A stretch of DNA of 64,000 bases from JAAGZL01 sp050288625 (GTDB taxonomy: Bacteria; Pseudomonadota; Gammaproteobacteria; Chromatiales; Chromatiaceae): the NCBI GenBank assembly GCA_050288625.1, contig JBNKEE010000045.1, positions 28,155 to 92,154 of the forward strand, given 5' to 3'. Numbering within the stretch: position 1 is the stretch's first letter; the number at the start of each line of letters is the position of its first letter. Shown here in pieces: positions 8,856-17,250 of the stretch. A program made the translations under genes and the position numbers. Under the pieces are notes generated by a model. It saw only the letters and a list, made by a program, of their open reading frames with translations. It was not told the DNA's origin and searched no databases.

Positions 8856-9727
8856 TGTCATCTAAAGCACTTGGATCATTAATGGCTATAGCCATGGTTG
8901 CGATTGTGGTGTCGCTTTCCGCCTTTACCGTAAAGCAGTGGGAACTGGCTATTAAATTAAGGCTGGGTGAGATCGTTGATGCAGAATATAAACCAGGCCT
9001 GCACTGGATGATCCCATTCGTTAATAATGTGAAGATCTTTGACGGACGTATTCAAACCCTGGATGCAAACCCTCAACGTTTTCTTACGGGTGAAAAGAAG
9101 GACGTAATCGTAGACTCATTCGTCAAATGGCGTATCGCCAACGTAGGGCAATACTACCGTTCTACGGGTGGTAGCCCCCTACGTACTGCTTCTCTGTTAG
9201 CGGAACGGATCAACACCAGTCTGCGTGATGAGTTTGGTAAACGTACCATAGTGGAGGTGGTATCGGGTGAACGTGCTGAGATTATGGCGTTGCTTACCAA
9301 GGAAGCAGACGAGAAGGCCAACGAGCTTGGCGTAGAGGTTATAGATGTTAGAATCAAGCGTATCGACCTGCCGTCAGAGGTTAGTGGCTCAGTGTATGAA
9401 CGTATGCGCGCGGAACGTGAACGGGTTGCAAAAGACTGGCGTGCCCAGGGTGACGAGGCGGCGGAAAGAATCACAGCGGATGCAGATCGTCAACGTACGG
9501 TGATCCTGGCCAATGCCTTCCGTGATGCAGAGAAACTGCGCGGCGAGGGCGATGCCAAGGCCGCAGCTATCTATGCCAAGGCCTATGAGACCAACAGCGA
9601 GTTCTACGCTTTCTATAGAAGTCTTGCGGCCTATCGTTCTGTATTCGCCAACACGGGAAATATGATGGTATTAAAACCTGATTCAGAGTTTTTCAGATAT
9701 TTTGACAAGAAGGGTAAGGAACAATAG
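8855..9727 (+). CDS. hflC: FtsH-protease modulator HflC
   Basis: HflC is the partner of HflK in the SPFH complex that regulates FtsH. An N-terminal membrane anchor (LMAIAMVAIVVSLSAFTV) is followed by the SPFH domain (EIVDAEYKPGLHWMIPFVNNVKIFD, IVDSFVKWRI) and the charged helical stalk (ERERVAKDWRAQGDEAAERI, DAEKLRGEGDAKAAAIYA). The 290-residue length is normal. It starts in the TGATG overlap with the hflK stop, so the two are translationally coupled, and an intrinsic terminator follows 30 bases after the stop. Confidence 0.96.
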   Translation: MSSKALGSLMAIAMVAIVVSLSAFTVKQWELAIKLRLGEIVDAEYKPGLHWMIPFVNNVKIFDGRIQTLDANPQRFLTGEKKDVIVDSFVKWRIANVGQYYRSTGGSPLRTASLLAERINTSLRDEFGKRTIVEVVSGERAEIMALLTKEADEKANELGVEVIDVRIKRIDLPSEVSGSVYERMRAERERVAKDWRAQGDEAAERITADADRQRTVILANAFRDAEKLRGEGDAKAAAIYAKAYETNSEFYAFYRSLAAYRSVFANTGNMMVLKPDSEFFRYFDKKGKEQ

Positions 9728-9757
9728 AGCGAAGATATAACATCTTCGTGAACAATG

Positions 9758-9786
9758 GCCGGGCGGTAGACGCCCGGCATTTTTTT
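9758..9786 (+). terminator. Intrinsic terminator after hflC
   Basis: GCCGGGCG at 9758-9765 pairs perfectly with CGCCCGGC at 9771-9778 around the loop GTAGA, and is followed by A and seven T. It closes the hfq-hflX-hflKC unit. A smaller hairpin (GAAGAT/ATCTTC, 9731-9747) lies just upstream. Confidence 0.9.
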
Positions 9787-9924
9787 GCAGAAAATTGCAC
9801 ATCGGCAATCGCTCCTGCGTTGCTCTACCGCCTGCATCCGTGCAGGCGTGCATTTTCTGCACTTCCACCATCTGACCGCCAGGGATGGTGGGAATGCAAA
9901 ATGATTGTTTGTAGCAATCATTGC
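9787..9924. repeat. Hairpin-rich noncoding element between hflC and the DUF2065 gene
   Basis: This stretch contains nested inverted repeats. An outer pair, GCAGAAAATTGCAC (9787-9800) and GTGCATTTTCTGC (9848-9860), encloses a perfect GCCTGCA-TCCG-TGCAGGC hairpin (9830-9847). Two further hairpins follow: CCACCAT/ATGGTGG (about 9866-9893) and ATGATTG/CAATCAT (about 9901-9922). The inner text ATCGCTCCTGCGTTGCTCTACC resembles part of the gap at 14.77-14.84 kb, so it may be a member of a dispersed palindromic repeat family. No gene is visible here. Confidence 0.55.
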
Positions 9925-9951
9925 CCAGACGGTCGGTAAAACGGAGGCATA

Positions 9952-10137
9952 ATGTGGCATGATCTACTTGCGGCCCTAGCGCTGGTAATGGTCATAGAAG
10001 GTATATTGCCATTCCTCAATCCGGGTGCTATGCGCAATATTATGCGTACCATGAGTGATATGGATGACAGATCACTGCGTATTAGCGGTCTAGTTAGCAT
10101 GGCTATGGGTGTTGTCATGCTATATCTGGTACATTAA
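9952..10137 (+). CDS. DUF2065 small membrane protein (YjeT family)
   Basis: A 61-residue protein with two hydrophobic segments (LLAALALVMVIEGILPFL and SGLVSMAMGVVMLYLVH) around a short charged loop with the conserved NPGAMRNIMRTMSDMDDRSLRISG. This matches the YjeT/DUF2065 family found after hflC in many gammaproteobacteria; its function is unknown to me. A GGAGG-like site (9942-9946) precedes ATG 9952. It lies just before hisZ. Confidence 0.9.
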   Translation: MWHDLLAALALVMVIEGILPFLNPGAMRNIMRTMSDMDDRSLRISGLVSMAMGVVMLYLVH

Positions 10138-10159
10138 TGATCCTTTACAGGTTCAGATT

Positions 10160-11338
10160 ATGCAAAGAGAAAACTGGTTATTGCCTGAGGGCGTAGATGA
10201 GGTACTGCCGCCTGAGGCTGCAGTGGTAGAGAGGTTGAGGCGCGATCTTCTGGATTTGTATGCCAGTTGGGGATATCAACTGGTACTTCCACCATTTGTC
10301 GAATATCTAGAGTCACTGCTAATTAGCGTAGGTGGTGATCTGGACCTGAAGACGTTTAAGGTAACCGACCAGGTAACCGGTCGCACTCTGGGCATCAGGG
10401 CCGATATAACCACTCAAGCTGCTCGTATAGATGCCCATCAGATGCGTGACGAAGGCCCAACTCGCCTCTGTTATGCTGGGACCGTCTTGCATACCAAAAG
10501 CGATGGATTTGTTGGTTCCAGAGCGCCAATGCAGGTTGGGGCGGAACTGTATGGTCACTCAGGAGTGGAGAGTGACCTGGAGATCATCTGCCTGATGATG
10601 GAGACCCTTAAGCTTGCGGGTCTGAAAGACATATATATAGATCTTGGTCACGTAGGTATATTCAGGGGCCTGGTGCGTCAAGCAGGGCTTACCGAACAGA
10701 GTGAGATGGAACTGTTTGATGCCTTGCAACGCAAGTCGATTCCAGAAATCAAAGATCTCATTGGTAGATTCCAGATTGCTGAGCAGGAGGCCGCCTTGCT
10801 TCTAGCTCTGCCAGAGCTGAGTGGAGACGATGCCCTGGATAGGGCAGCGACGGTGTTAGCCAAGGCAAACCAGGATGTGAAAGATGCATTGCATGACCTG
10901 GTACGTCTGGCAGAGTTGGTAAACATACGCATGCCGGAACTCTCCCTGCACTTTGATCTGGCGGAGCTACGTGGCTATCACTATCATACAGGGGTCGTAT
11001 TTGCAGCTTTTGTCCCTGGGCTGGGGCAGGAAGTGGCCAGGGGTGGGCGTTACGACGATATAGGTGAGGCATTTGGACGCGCTCGTCCCGCATGTGGTTT
11101 CAGCTCTGATCTGAAGCTGTTGATGCGTTTGAATAAAGATGTGGAGCAGACCGCCAATGATGGTATATTTGCTCCCTGGTCGGATGATCCAAGCCTATTT
11201 CAGGCCATCGCAAAGCTGCGGCAGTCGGGAAAGAGGGTGGTCATGGGCCTGCCGAGACAGGTCGGATCCGCCGCAGAGATGGGTTGCAACTCAGTTTTGA
11301 TGGATCAGGGTGGAGAATGGGTGGTTATGTCCGCTTAG
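10160..11338 (+). CDS. hisZ: ATP phosphoribosyltransferase regulatory subunit HisZ
   Basis: HisZ resembles the catalytic domain of histidyl-tRNA synthetase but is the regulatory subunit of ATP phosphoribosyltransferase in species with a short HisG, controlling the first step of histidine synthesis. I start it at ATG 10160 (MQRENWLLPEGVDEVLPPEA), which gives 392 residues, rather than further upstream, where translation would run back into the DUF2065 gene. Class II synthetase-like motifs are visible: the motif 2-like GTVLHTKSDGFVGSRAPMQVGAELYG, the YHTGVVFAAF segment and ARGGRYDDIGEAFGRARPACGFS. The hisZ-purA order is common in gammaproteobacteria. Confidence 0.95.
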   Translation: MQRENWLLPEGVDEVLPPEAAVVERLRRDLLDLYASWGYQLVLPPFVEYLESLLISVGGDLDLKTFKVTDQVTGRTLGIRADITTQAARIDAHQMRDEGPTRLCYAGTVLHTKSDGFVGSRAPMQVGAELYGHSGVESDLEIICLMMETLKLAGLKDIYIDLGHVGIFRGLVRQAGLTEQSEMELFDALQRKSIPEIKDLIGRFQIAEQEAALLLALPELSGDDALDRAATVLAKANQDVKDALHDLVRLAELVNIRMPELSLHFDLAELRGYHYHTGVVFAAFVPGLGQEVARGGRYDDIGEAFGRARPACGFSSDLKLLMRLNKDVEQTANDGIFAPWSDDPSLFQAIAKLRQSGKRVVMGLPRQVGSAAEMGCNSVLMDQGGEWVVMSA

Positions 11339-11386
11339 GCCATATGCAAAAATCATAAAAGAAATTCACATTTAGAGAATCAAATA

Positions 11387-12682
11387 ATGGGTAGAAATGT
11401 CGTGGTTATCGGCACCCAGTGGGGTGACGAGGGTAAGGGTAAGATTGTCGATCTTCTTACGGATAGGGCAAAGGCGGTGGTCCGTTTTCAAGGGGGACAT
11501 AACGCCGGTCACACATTGGTAATTGATGGTGAGAAGACGGTTCTGCACCTTATTCCTTCGGGCATACTGCGCGAAAATGTCCGCTGCCTTATTGGAAACG
11601 GCGTAGTCTTATCTCCTGAAGCACTGCTGCATGAAGTGGATGAGCTGGAGAAGAAAGGGGTTCCGGTGACCTCGCGACTTGGTATCAGTGAATCCTGCCC
11701 ATTGATTTTGCCTTACCATATAGCCCTGGACCAGGCTCGTGAGGCTGCTCGCGGCAAAAAGGCGATCGGCACCACAGGTCGTGGTATAGGTCCTGCCTAC
11801 GAGGACAAGGTTTCTCGCCGCGGTATACGCCTGGGTGAACTGCAGGACATTGAGCACTTTAAAGACCGACTACGCGAGGTCATGGAGTATCACAACTTCT
11901 CTCTGGAACACTATTTTAAGGCAGAACCAGTGGATTATGGACAGGTGCTGGACCAGGCTCTGGCCCAGGCAGAACGCATCTTGCCAATGTTGGAAGATGT
12001 AACAGGTACCTTGCATAAGATGAGCGCTGCCGGTGAGAACATCATGTTCGAAGGCGCACAGGGCGCGCTTCTGGATATTGATCATGGCACCTATCCATAT
12101 GTGACATCTTCAACCACTACCGCCGGTGGAGCTGCCAGCGGCAGTGGCATGGGCCCGTGTAGCCTGGATTATATCCTGGGCATAGTTAAGGCTTACACCA
12201 CACGGGTTGGAGCAGGGCCATTTCCCACAGAGCTTTTTGATGAGGTGGGGGACCACCTCGGCACCAAAGGCCACGAGTTTGGCGCTACCACCGGGCGTCA
12301 ACGTCGCTGCGGTTGGTTGGACATCGTTTCTTTGAAGCGCTCCCTGCAAATCAATAGCGTAACCGGTATCTGTATTACCAAGTTGGATGTATTGGACGGT
12401 CTGGAGAAGATAAAGATCTGTGTGGGATACCAGCTTGATGGTAAAGAGATAGATATACCACCAGTGGGAGCTGACCTCATAGAAAAGTGCGATCCAATAT
12501 ATATCGAAGTTTCTGGATGGAGTGAATCGACGGTCGATGCTAAGAGCTATGATGATCTGCCAACGGCCGCTCAGGAGTATCTAAAGAAAGTGGAAGAGCT
12601 TACCGGTGTACCCATAGACGTGATTTCCACTGGACCGGATCGCGCTGAGACCCTGATCCTTCGCAATCCATTCGACGCCTGA
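11387..12682 (+). CDS. purA: Adenylosuccinate synthetase PurA
   Basis: PurA joins IMP and aspartate with GTP hydrolysis to form adenylosuccinate, the first committed step to AMP. The protein has the N-terminal loop GTQWGDEGKGKIVDLL with the catalytic Asp, GGHNAGHTLV with the catalytic His, GTTGRGIGPAYEDK, the IMP-binding FEGAQGALLDIDHGTYPYVTSS and GATTGRQRRCGWLD, and ISTGPDRAETL near the end. The 431-residue length is standard. It is usually followed by tRNA-Leu and rnr in related genomes; here about 23 kb lie between. Confidence 0.97.
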   Translation: MGRNVVVIGTQWGDEGKGKIVDLLTDRAKAVVRFQGGHNAGHTLVIDGEKTVLHLIPSGILRENVRCLIGNGVVLSPEALLHEVDELEKKGVPVTSRLGISESCPLILPYHIALDQAREAARGKKAIGTTGRGIGPAYEDKVSRRGIRLGELQDIEHFKDRLREVMEYHNFSLEHYFKAEPVDYGQVLDQALAQAERILPMLEDVTGTLHKMSAAGENIMFEGAQGALLDIDHGTYPYVTSSTTTAGGAASGSGMGPCSLDYILGIVKAYTTRVGAGPFPTELFDEVGDHLGTKGHEFGATTGRQRRCGWLDIVSLKRSLQINSVTGICITKLDVLDGLEKIKICVGYQLDGKEIDIPPVGADLIEKCDPIYIEVSGWSESTVDAKSYDDLPTAAQEYLKKVEELTGVPIDVISTGPDRAETLILRNPFDA

Positions 12683-12689
12683 TCATGCC

Positions 12690-13376
12690 TTGTCTTGCTC
12701 CATAGACAAAACCGATGGCTCTTTGCGGCAGTTATGGCTTCGGCGCTGGCGGGAAGGTGATATCGGCTGGCATCATAAGGAGATAAATACACACCTGCTC
12801 GCACACTGGCATAAGCTGGAGATGGAGCGAGGTTCTCGGGTGTTTGTACCCATGTGTGGCAAGAGCCTGGATATGGTATGGCTTGCGCAACAAGGACATT
12901 CCATTATTGGTGTAGAGATCAGCGATATAGCAGTAGAGCAGTTCTTTTCTGAACAGAAATTGATTCCAGAGGTAACTAGTTACGGAGCATTCCAGAGATT
13001 TCAGGCTGGGAGCTACGAACTTCTCTGCGGTGACATATTTCAACTCAAGCCAGATCAAATCATGGGGATAAGCGCTGTCTATGATCGCGCCTCCCTGGTT
13101 GCTTTGGATGCTAGATACAGGAGCGCTTACGCAGATCTGCTGACTGATCTCCTCCCAGCTAGATGTTCAGCCCTGCTGGTTTCCATGGATTATCCACAGG
13201 ATGAGATGCAGGGTCCCCCCTACTCAGTACCCGAGGGGGAAGTATATACCCTGTTCGGTGATGACTTTGTTATTACATGTCTTAGCACATTGGACCTGCT
13301 TAAGGATACCAGTCGCTACCGTGGTAAGGGTCTCAGTAGACTGTCTGAACATATATACAGGCTGCAGCGTCAATGA
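12690..13376 (+). CDS. tpm: Thiopurine S-methyltransferase family protein
   Basis: The protein fits the bacterial TPMT family, which methylates thiopurines and, in some bacteria, tellurite and selenium compounds. Key segments are WLRRWREGDIGWHHKEINTHL, the SAM-binding VFVPMCGKSLDMVWLAQQGH, IIGVEISDIAVEQFF, YDRASLVALDARYRSAYADLL and the conserved SMDYPQDEMQGPPYSV. The start is uncertain. TTG 12690 gives 228 residues, while TTG 12723 (LRQLWLRRW) gives the usual length of about 217; no ATG is suitably placed. It follows purA by seven bases. The natural substrate cannot be told from the sequence. Confidence 0.88.
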   Translation: MSCSIDKTDGSLRQLWLRRWREGDIGWHHKEINTHLLAHWHKLEMERGSRVFVPMCGKSLDMVWLAQQGHSIIGVEISDIAVEQFFSEQKLIPEVTSYGAFQRFQAGSYELLCGDIFQLKPDQIMGISAVYDRASLVALDARYRSAYADLLTDLLPARCSALLVSMDYPQDEMQGPPYSVPEGEVYTLFGDDFVITCLSTLDLLKDTSRYRGKGLSRLSEHIYRLQRQ

Positions 13377-13425
13377 TAAGAATCTTTGCTAATATCGTCG
13401 TTGTGTTAGATAGAAGAGAGTTTAG

Positions 13426-14682
13426 ATGAACGCACTTGCGCAATTATGCAGAACATTCGGGTGTATCATCCTGTTCTTATCCATCTCCTTGCCGCTGCAT
13501 GCAGCATCCCGTAGCGAAGTTGAGAAGATGTTTGTTGCATGGCTCAAAGAGGATCTTTGGCCTGAGGCCAAGCGTAAAGGCATATCATCCATCACCTACA
13601 AGCAGGCCTTATCCAATGCCAAATTACGTTGGGATCTGCCTGATTTGGTACCACCTGGTAGTAAACCTCCGGCTAAACGCGAGCAGAGCCAGGCGGAGTT
13701 CCGTTCCCCTGCTGCCTATTTTCATCAAGATAGACTCAGTAGGCTGGCAGACTACGGTCGTGGTCAGGCGCAGAAATGGGACAAGACCATCAGGCAGATA
13801 GAACAGAAATACGGTGTGCCCGGCCGCATCATCCTGGCGATATGGGGTAAAGAGACCAGTTTTGGCCGCGCTAAGCTGGGAAACTCGGCTTTAAGGGTGC
13901 TGGCAACCAAGGCCTTTATGTCTACGCGCAAAGATTTGTTTAGGCAGGAACTGCTGGCAGCGTTGCAGATATTGCAAAGAGGTTATATCAGCAATGGATC
14001 TATGCGAAGCTCTTGGGCTGGGGCATTGGGACAACCACAGTTCATGCCATCGGTCTATCTCAAATATGCCGTAGATTTTGATGGTGACGGCAGACGCGAC
14101 ATCTGGAACTCGGTACCGGATATCATGGCATCTATTGCCAACTATCTGGCTAAATCCGGTTGGCGGAATGGACGAGATTGGGGATTTGAGGCATCTTTTT
14201 CTTCTCAGGTGTTTTGTGCACAAGAGGGGCCGGACCGTAGACGGCTGATCTCAGAGTGGGTAGAGCAGGGTATAGGACGCATAAATGGTAAACCGTTTCC
14301 CAATCATGAGTTGAAAGCCAAAGGTATGATGCTGGTTCCGGCCGGAATCTATGGCCCAAAGTTTATAGTCACTCCCAACTTTTATGTGCTGAAGGAGTAT
14401 AACAACTCTGACCTGTATGCCCTTTATATTGGCAATTTGGCGGATCGCATAGCATACGGATCTGGTCCGTTTCAGGGAAAATGGGGTGATGTGGGTAGGA
14501 TGCTGCGCTCGGATATAGCAAGTATGCAGCGAAAATTAGAGCAAGAAGGTTATGATGTAGGTGGCGCCGACGGACTGCCTGGCTATAAGACTCGACGCTC
14601 CATCGGCGAGTGGCAACAAAAGAGCGGCATGAAACCAAGCTGTTTTCCTACTACTGGTTTGGTGTCGCGATTGCGTGATTAA
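13426..14682 (+). CDS. Lytic murein transglycosylase, MltB family with peptidoglycan-binding domain
   Basis: This periplasmic enzyme cuts the glycan strand of peptidoglycan with formation of a 1,6-anhydro product. A signal peptide (CIILFLSISLPLHA, cleaved near residue 27) lacks a lipobox, so it should be soluble rather than a lipoprotein like E. coli MltB. The SLT_2 domain contains the catalytic glutamate in AIWGKETSFGR (Glu143), then ALGQPQFMPSVYLKYAVDFDGDGRRDIWNS. A C-terminal PG_binding_1 domain (MQRKLEQEGYDVGGADGLPGYKTRRSIGEWQ) ends the protein. The start at ATG 13426 follows an AGAAGAGAG purine run. Confidence 0.93.
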   Translation: MNALAQLCRTFGCIILFLSISLPLHAASRSEVEKMFVAWLKEDLWPEAKRKGISSITYKQALSNAKLRWDLPDLVPPGSKPPAKREQSQAEFRSPAAYFHQDRLSRLADYGRGQAQKWDKTIRQIEQKYGVPGRIILAIWGKETSFGRAKLGNSALRVLATKAFMSTRKDLFRQELLAALQILQRGYISNGSMRSSWAGALGQPQFMPSVYLKYAVDFDGDGRRDIWNSVPDIMASIANYLAKSGWRNGRDWGFEASFSSQVFCAQEGPDRRRLISEWVEQGIGRINGKPFPNHELKAKGMMLVPAGIYGPKFIVTPNFYVLKEYNNSDLYALYIGNLADRIAYGSGPFQGKWGDVGRMLRSDIASMQRKLEQEGYDVGGADGLPGYKTRRSIGEWQQKSGMKPSCFPTTGLVSRLRD

Positions 14683-14901
14683 CCGGAGAAGTTATTTATA
14701 CACTTTATTTTTTGCCGTAATCTATTTCCCCCTCACCATAACCCTGGGCTTAGGCCTCCTGCGTCGCCATCGATAATTGCTCCTACATTATTCTACCTTC
14801 GCCCGTCCATGGGCTCGTAACTCCTCCATCCCTGGAGTCGTCCCCGCGGTGGGGAGAGGGGAGATGTATGGCATCAAATAATTCCATTTGATGCCAGGTT
14901 A
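14683..14901. other. Gap between convergent genes with hairpins and a degenerate repeat
   Basis: No gene is visible in this 219-base gap between the transglycosylase gene and bioA, which are transcribed towards each other. GGCATCAAAT (14870-14879) pairs perfectly with ATTTGATGCC (14886-14895) around AATTCC, just past the bioA stop; no T run follows on either strand. A second hairpin, TCCCC-GCGG-TGGGGA type, lies at about 14840-14854. The segment around 14769-14842 resembles the repeat at 9.80-9.85 kb. Confidence 0.55.
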
Positions 14902-16191
14902 TTAGGGCATTACTGATACGACATCTCGTACCGCGGTTGTAAGCTTTTCCAGATCGCGATCACTGATTATGTATGGAGGCATCAGATATACCAGTTTACC
15001 GAACGGACGCACCCACACCCCTTCTTCCACCAGGGCCGGTTGAATGATCTGCATATCTACTGGTTTTTTCATCTCCACCACTCCGATCGCCCCTAGCACT
15101 CTCACATCGGCTACCTGTGGCATAGTTCTACACGGCTCCAATCCTCTGGATAGGCCCAGTTCTATCTTGTCCACACGTACATGCCAGGGGGATTCAGTTA
15201 GGATATGTAGGCTGGCCAGAGCGGCGGAGCAGGCCAGTGGATTGGCCATAAAAGTGGGGCCGTGCATGAATTGCCCAGGCTGGCCGTTACTTATGGTTTC
15301 GCTGATATCACGTGTTGTTAGGGTAGCGGCCAGAGTCATATAACCACCGGTCAGGGCCTTGCCGACGCACATTATGTCTGGTGCTATTCCTGCATGTTCG
15401 CAGGCAAACATCTTTCCGGTACGTCCAAAACCGGTAGCAATCTCATCCAGTATCAGCAAGACTTCGTATTTTTCACATAGATCCCGTACCTGTTTCAGGT
15501 ATTCGGCCGAATAGAAACGCATACCACCAGCACCCTGAACTATGGGTTCCAGTATTATAGCGGCAATCTGGTCATGATTTTTCTCCAACTGCTCGGCCAA
15601 AGGCTCTATATCTTCCGTGCTGCAATGTTCGCCAAAACCACAGGTGGGTGAGTCCACGAATAGTTGCCTGGCTAACACCCCGGAAAAGATTGAGTGCATG
15701 CCACTTACCGGATCGCAAACAGACATGGCTCCGAATGTGTCTCCGTGATAGCCGTTATGGATAGTCAGGAACAGATCCTTCTCCGGTTGTTTTCTGGCAT
15801 ACCAATACTGGATGGCCATTTTCATGGCCACTTCAACCGATACTGAACCGGAATCGGCAAAAAATACGGTTTGGAGTGGTTTTGGGGTAAGTTCCACCAG
15901 CTTGGCTGCAAGTTCTACTGCAGGCTGGTGGGTTAGCCCTCCAAACATAACATGGGACATCCGTTGTAACTGGTCTTGGACAGCATTGTTGATGACCTGA
16001 TGATTGTAACCATGGATGGCGCACCACCATGATGACATGCCATCTATAAGCACTCGCCCATCACTGAGATGCAGATATACACCATCTGCTGATGCTACAG
16101 AATAGATGGGGATATCAGAGTTTATGGAACTGTATGGGTGCCAGATGATACTGTGGTCCAGTGCTAGAATTTGGTCTTGGTCCATGCTCAT
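14902..16191 (-). CDS. bioA: Adenosylmethionine-8-amino-7-oxononanoate aminotransferase BioA
   Basis: BioA is the PLP enzyme of biotin synthesis that converts 7-keto-8-aminopelargonic acid to 7,8-diaminopelargonic acid using S-adenosylmethionine as amino donor. Family signatures are SIIWHPYSS, DGMSSWWCAIHGYNHQVIN, FADSGSVSVEVAMKMAIQYW, HNGYHGDTFGAMSVCDP, LEPIVQGAGGMRFY, LILDEIATGFGRTG and the PLP-lysine segment VGKALTGGYMTLAATL. The length, 429 residues, is typical. No other biotin gene is next to it. It is transcribed away from the metallophosphoesterase gene across a 92-base gap that should hold both promoters. Confidence 0.95.
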   Translation of the reverse strand: MSMDQDQILALDHSIIWHPYSSINSDIPIYSVASADGVYLHLSDGRVLIDGMSSWWCAIHGYNHQVINNAVQDQLQRMSHVMFGGLTHQPAVELAAKLVELTPKPLQTVFFADSGSVSVEVAMKMAIQYWYARKQPEKDLFLTIHNGYHGDTFGAMSVCDPVSGMHSIFSGVLARQLFVDSPTCGFGEHCSTEDIEPLAEQLEKNHDQIAAIILEPIVQGAGGMRFYSAEYLKQVRDLCEKYEVLLILDEIATGFGRTGKMFACEHAGIAPDIMCVGKALTGGYMTLAATLTTRDISETISNGQPGQFMHGPTFMANPLACSAALASLHILTESPWHVRVDKIELGLSRGLEPCRTMPQVADVRVLGAIGVVEMKKPVDMQIIQPALVEEGVWVRPFGKLVYLMPPYIISDRDLEKLTTAVRDVVSVMP

Positions 16192-16283
16192 ATTGTTATC
16201 ATTTCCTAGAGTAGATTTGCGATATGTGTATTATAGGATATCGGATAGGAAACTCTTTAACTCTAATTGTCGTCGTAATCTAT

Positions 16284-17147
16284 ATGAAGTTAGCTGTAAT
16301 CTCGGATGTTCATGGCAATGTGCCGGCGCTGCAAATGGTGTTGGAGCATATTGAGCGTTGGGGCCCGGACCAAATCATAGTAAATGGTGACCTTATAAAT
16401 CGTGGACCATACAGTCTTCAGGTTTTGCGGTTGGTAACTGATAGATTCCCAGACAGTATCTTTCTGAAAGGAAATCATGAGGACTTTGTTCTCAATTGTG
16501 GGACCGGGGAAGAACCAACGTTCGGCCCAGTATACGAGATGAGACGCTTCAGCCACTGGACCTATTCTCAGCTTGGTTCAGAGATGGATGCCATATCTGA
16601 TTGGGAAGAGAGCCTGGACCTGGATGGGCTTGATGGCGGACGTTTGCATATCACTCATGGTACAAGGTTGGGTAATCGTGACGGTATAACACCTAGGACG
16701 GAAGATCGTGAATTACCGAAAAAGCTTGGTAGTGGCGCGGATATGTTTATCACATCACATACCCATTGGCCGTTTGTACGAAAATACAATGGTGCCACGG
16801 TGGTGAACAGCGGATCGGTAGGCAGTCCGTTTGATCGTGACTATCGCGCTTCATACGCACAGATCAGCTATTCTCAAGGTCGTTGGATGGCGGATATTAT
16901 TCGCCTGGATTATGACAAGAAACAGGCTGAGCGTAATTTTGAGCTTAGCGGATTTTTAGACGCAGGTGGCCCTATTGCAAGATTGATACTCATGGAGTTG
17001 CATCATGCTCGAGGTTTGATCGGCCTCTGGATACGTGAATACGAAGATGCTGTAATCGCAGGCGAGATAAGCCTGGAAAAATCTGTAGATATGCATCTGG
17101 ATAAGATGTTAGGAGGCCAGTCTGGGCAGAGGATCATATCTGTTTGA
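16284..17147 (+). CDS. Calcineurin-like metallophosphoesterase
   Basis: The protein has the ordered metal-binding motifs of metallophosphoesterases: ISDVHGN (D-x-H), VNGDLINRGP (GD), LKGNHEDF (GNHE), a histidine in THGTRLGNRDG and the final SHTHWPF (GHxH-like). NSGSVGSP is typical of the YfcE/Icc-like branch. It should hydrolyse a phosphomonoester or phosphodiester with two metal ions in the cytoplasm; the substrate is unknown. I start it at ATG 16284, where the conserved MKLAVISDVHGN begins, and not at the earlier in-frame start at 16224. A tail of about 80 residues beyond the core domain has no motif I recognise. Confidence 0.88.
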   Translation: MKLAVISDVHGNVPALQMVLEHIERWGPDQIIVNGDLINRGPYSLQVLRLVTDRFPDSIFLKGNHEDFVLNCGTGEEPTFGPVYEMRRFSHWTYSQLGSEMDAISDWEESLDLDGLDGGRLHITHGTRLGNRDGITPRTEDRELPKKLGSGADMFITSHTHWPFVRKYNGATVVNSGSVGSPFDRDYRASYAQISYSQGRWMADIIRLDYDKKQAERNFELSGFLDAGGPIARLILMELHHARGLIGLWIREYEDAVIAGEISLEKSVDMHLDKMLGGQSGQRIISV

Positions 17148-17250
17148 CATGTAATATCCACCTTGACCAAGCAGGGTTTCGCGCATAGTCTGGAACTGAA
17201 CCAATTGCATATCCATTGATCAAAGCAGTATCCAATCAAGAGAGATCTTT

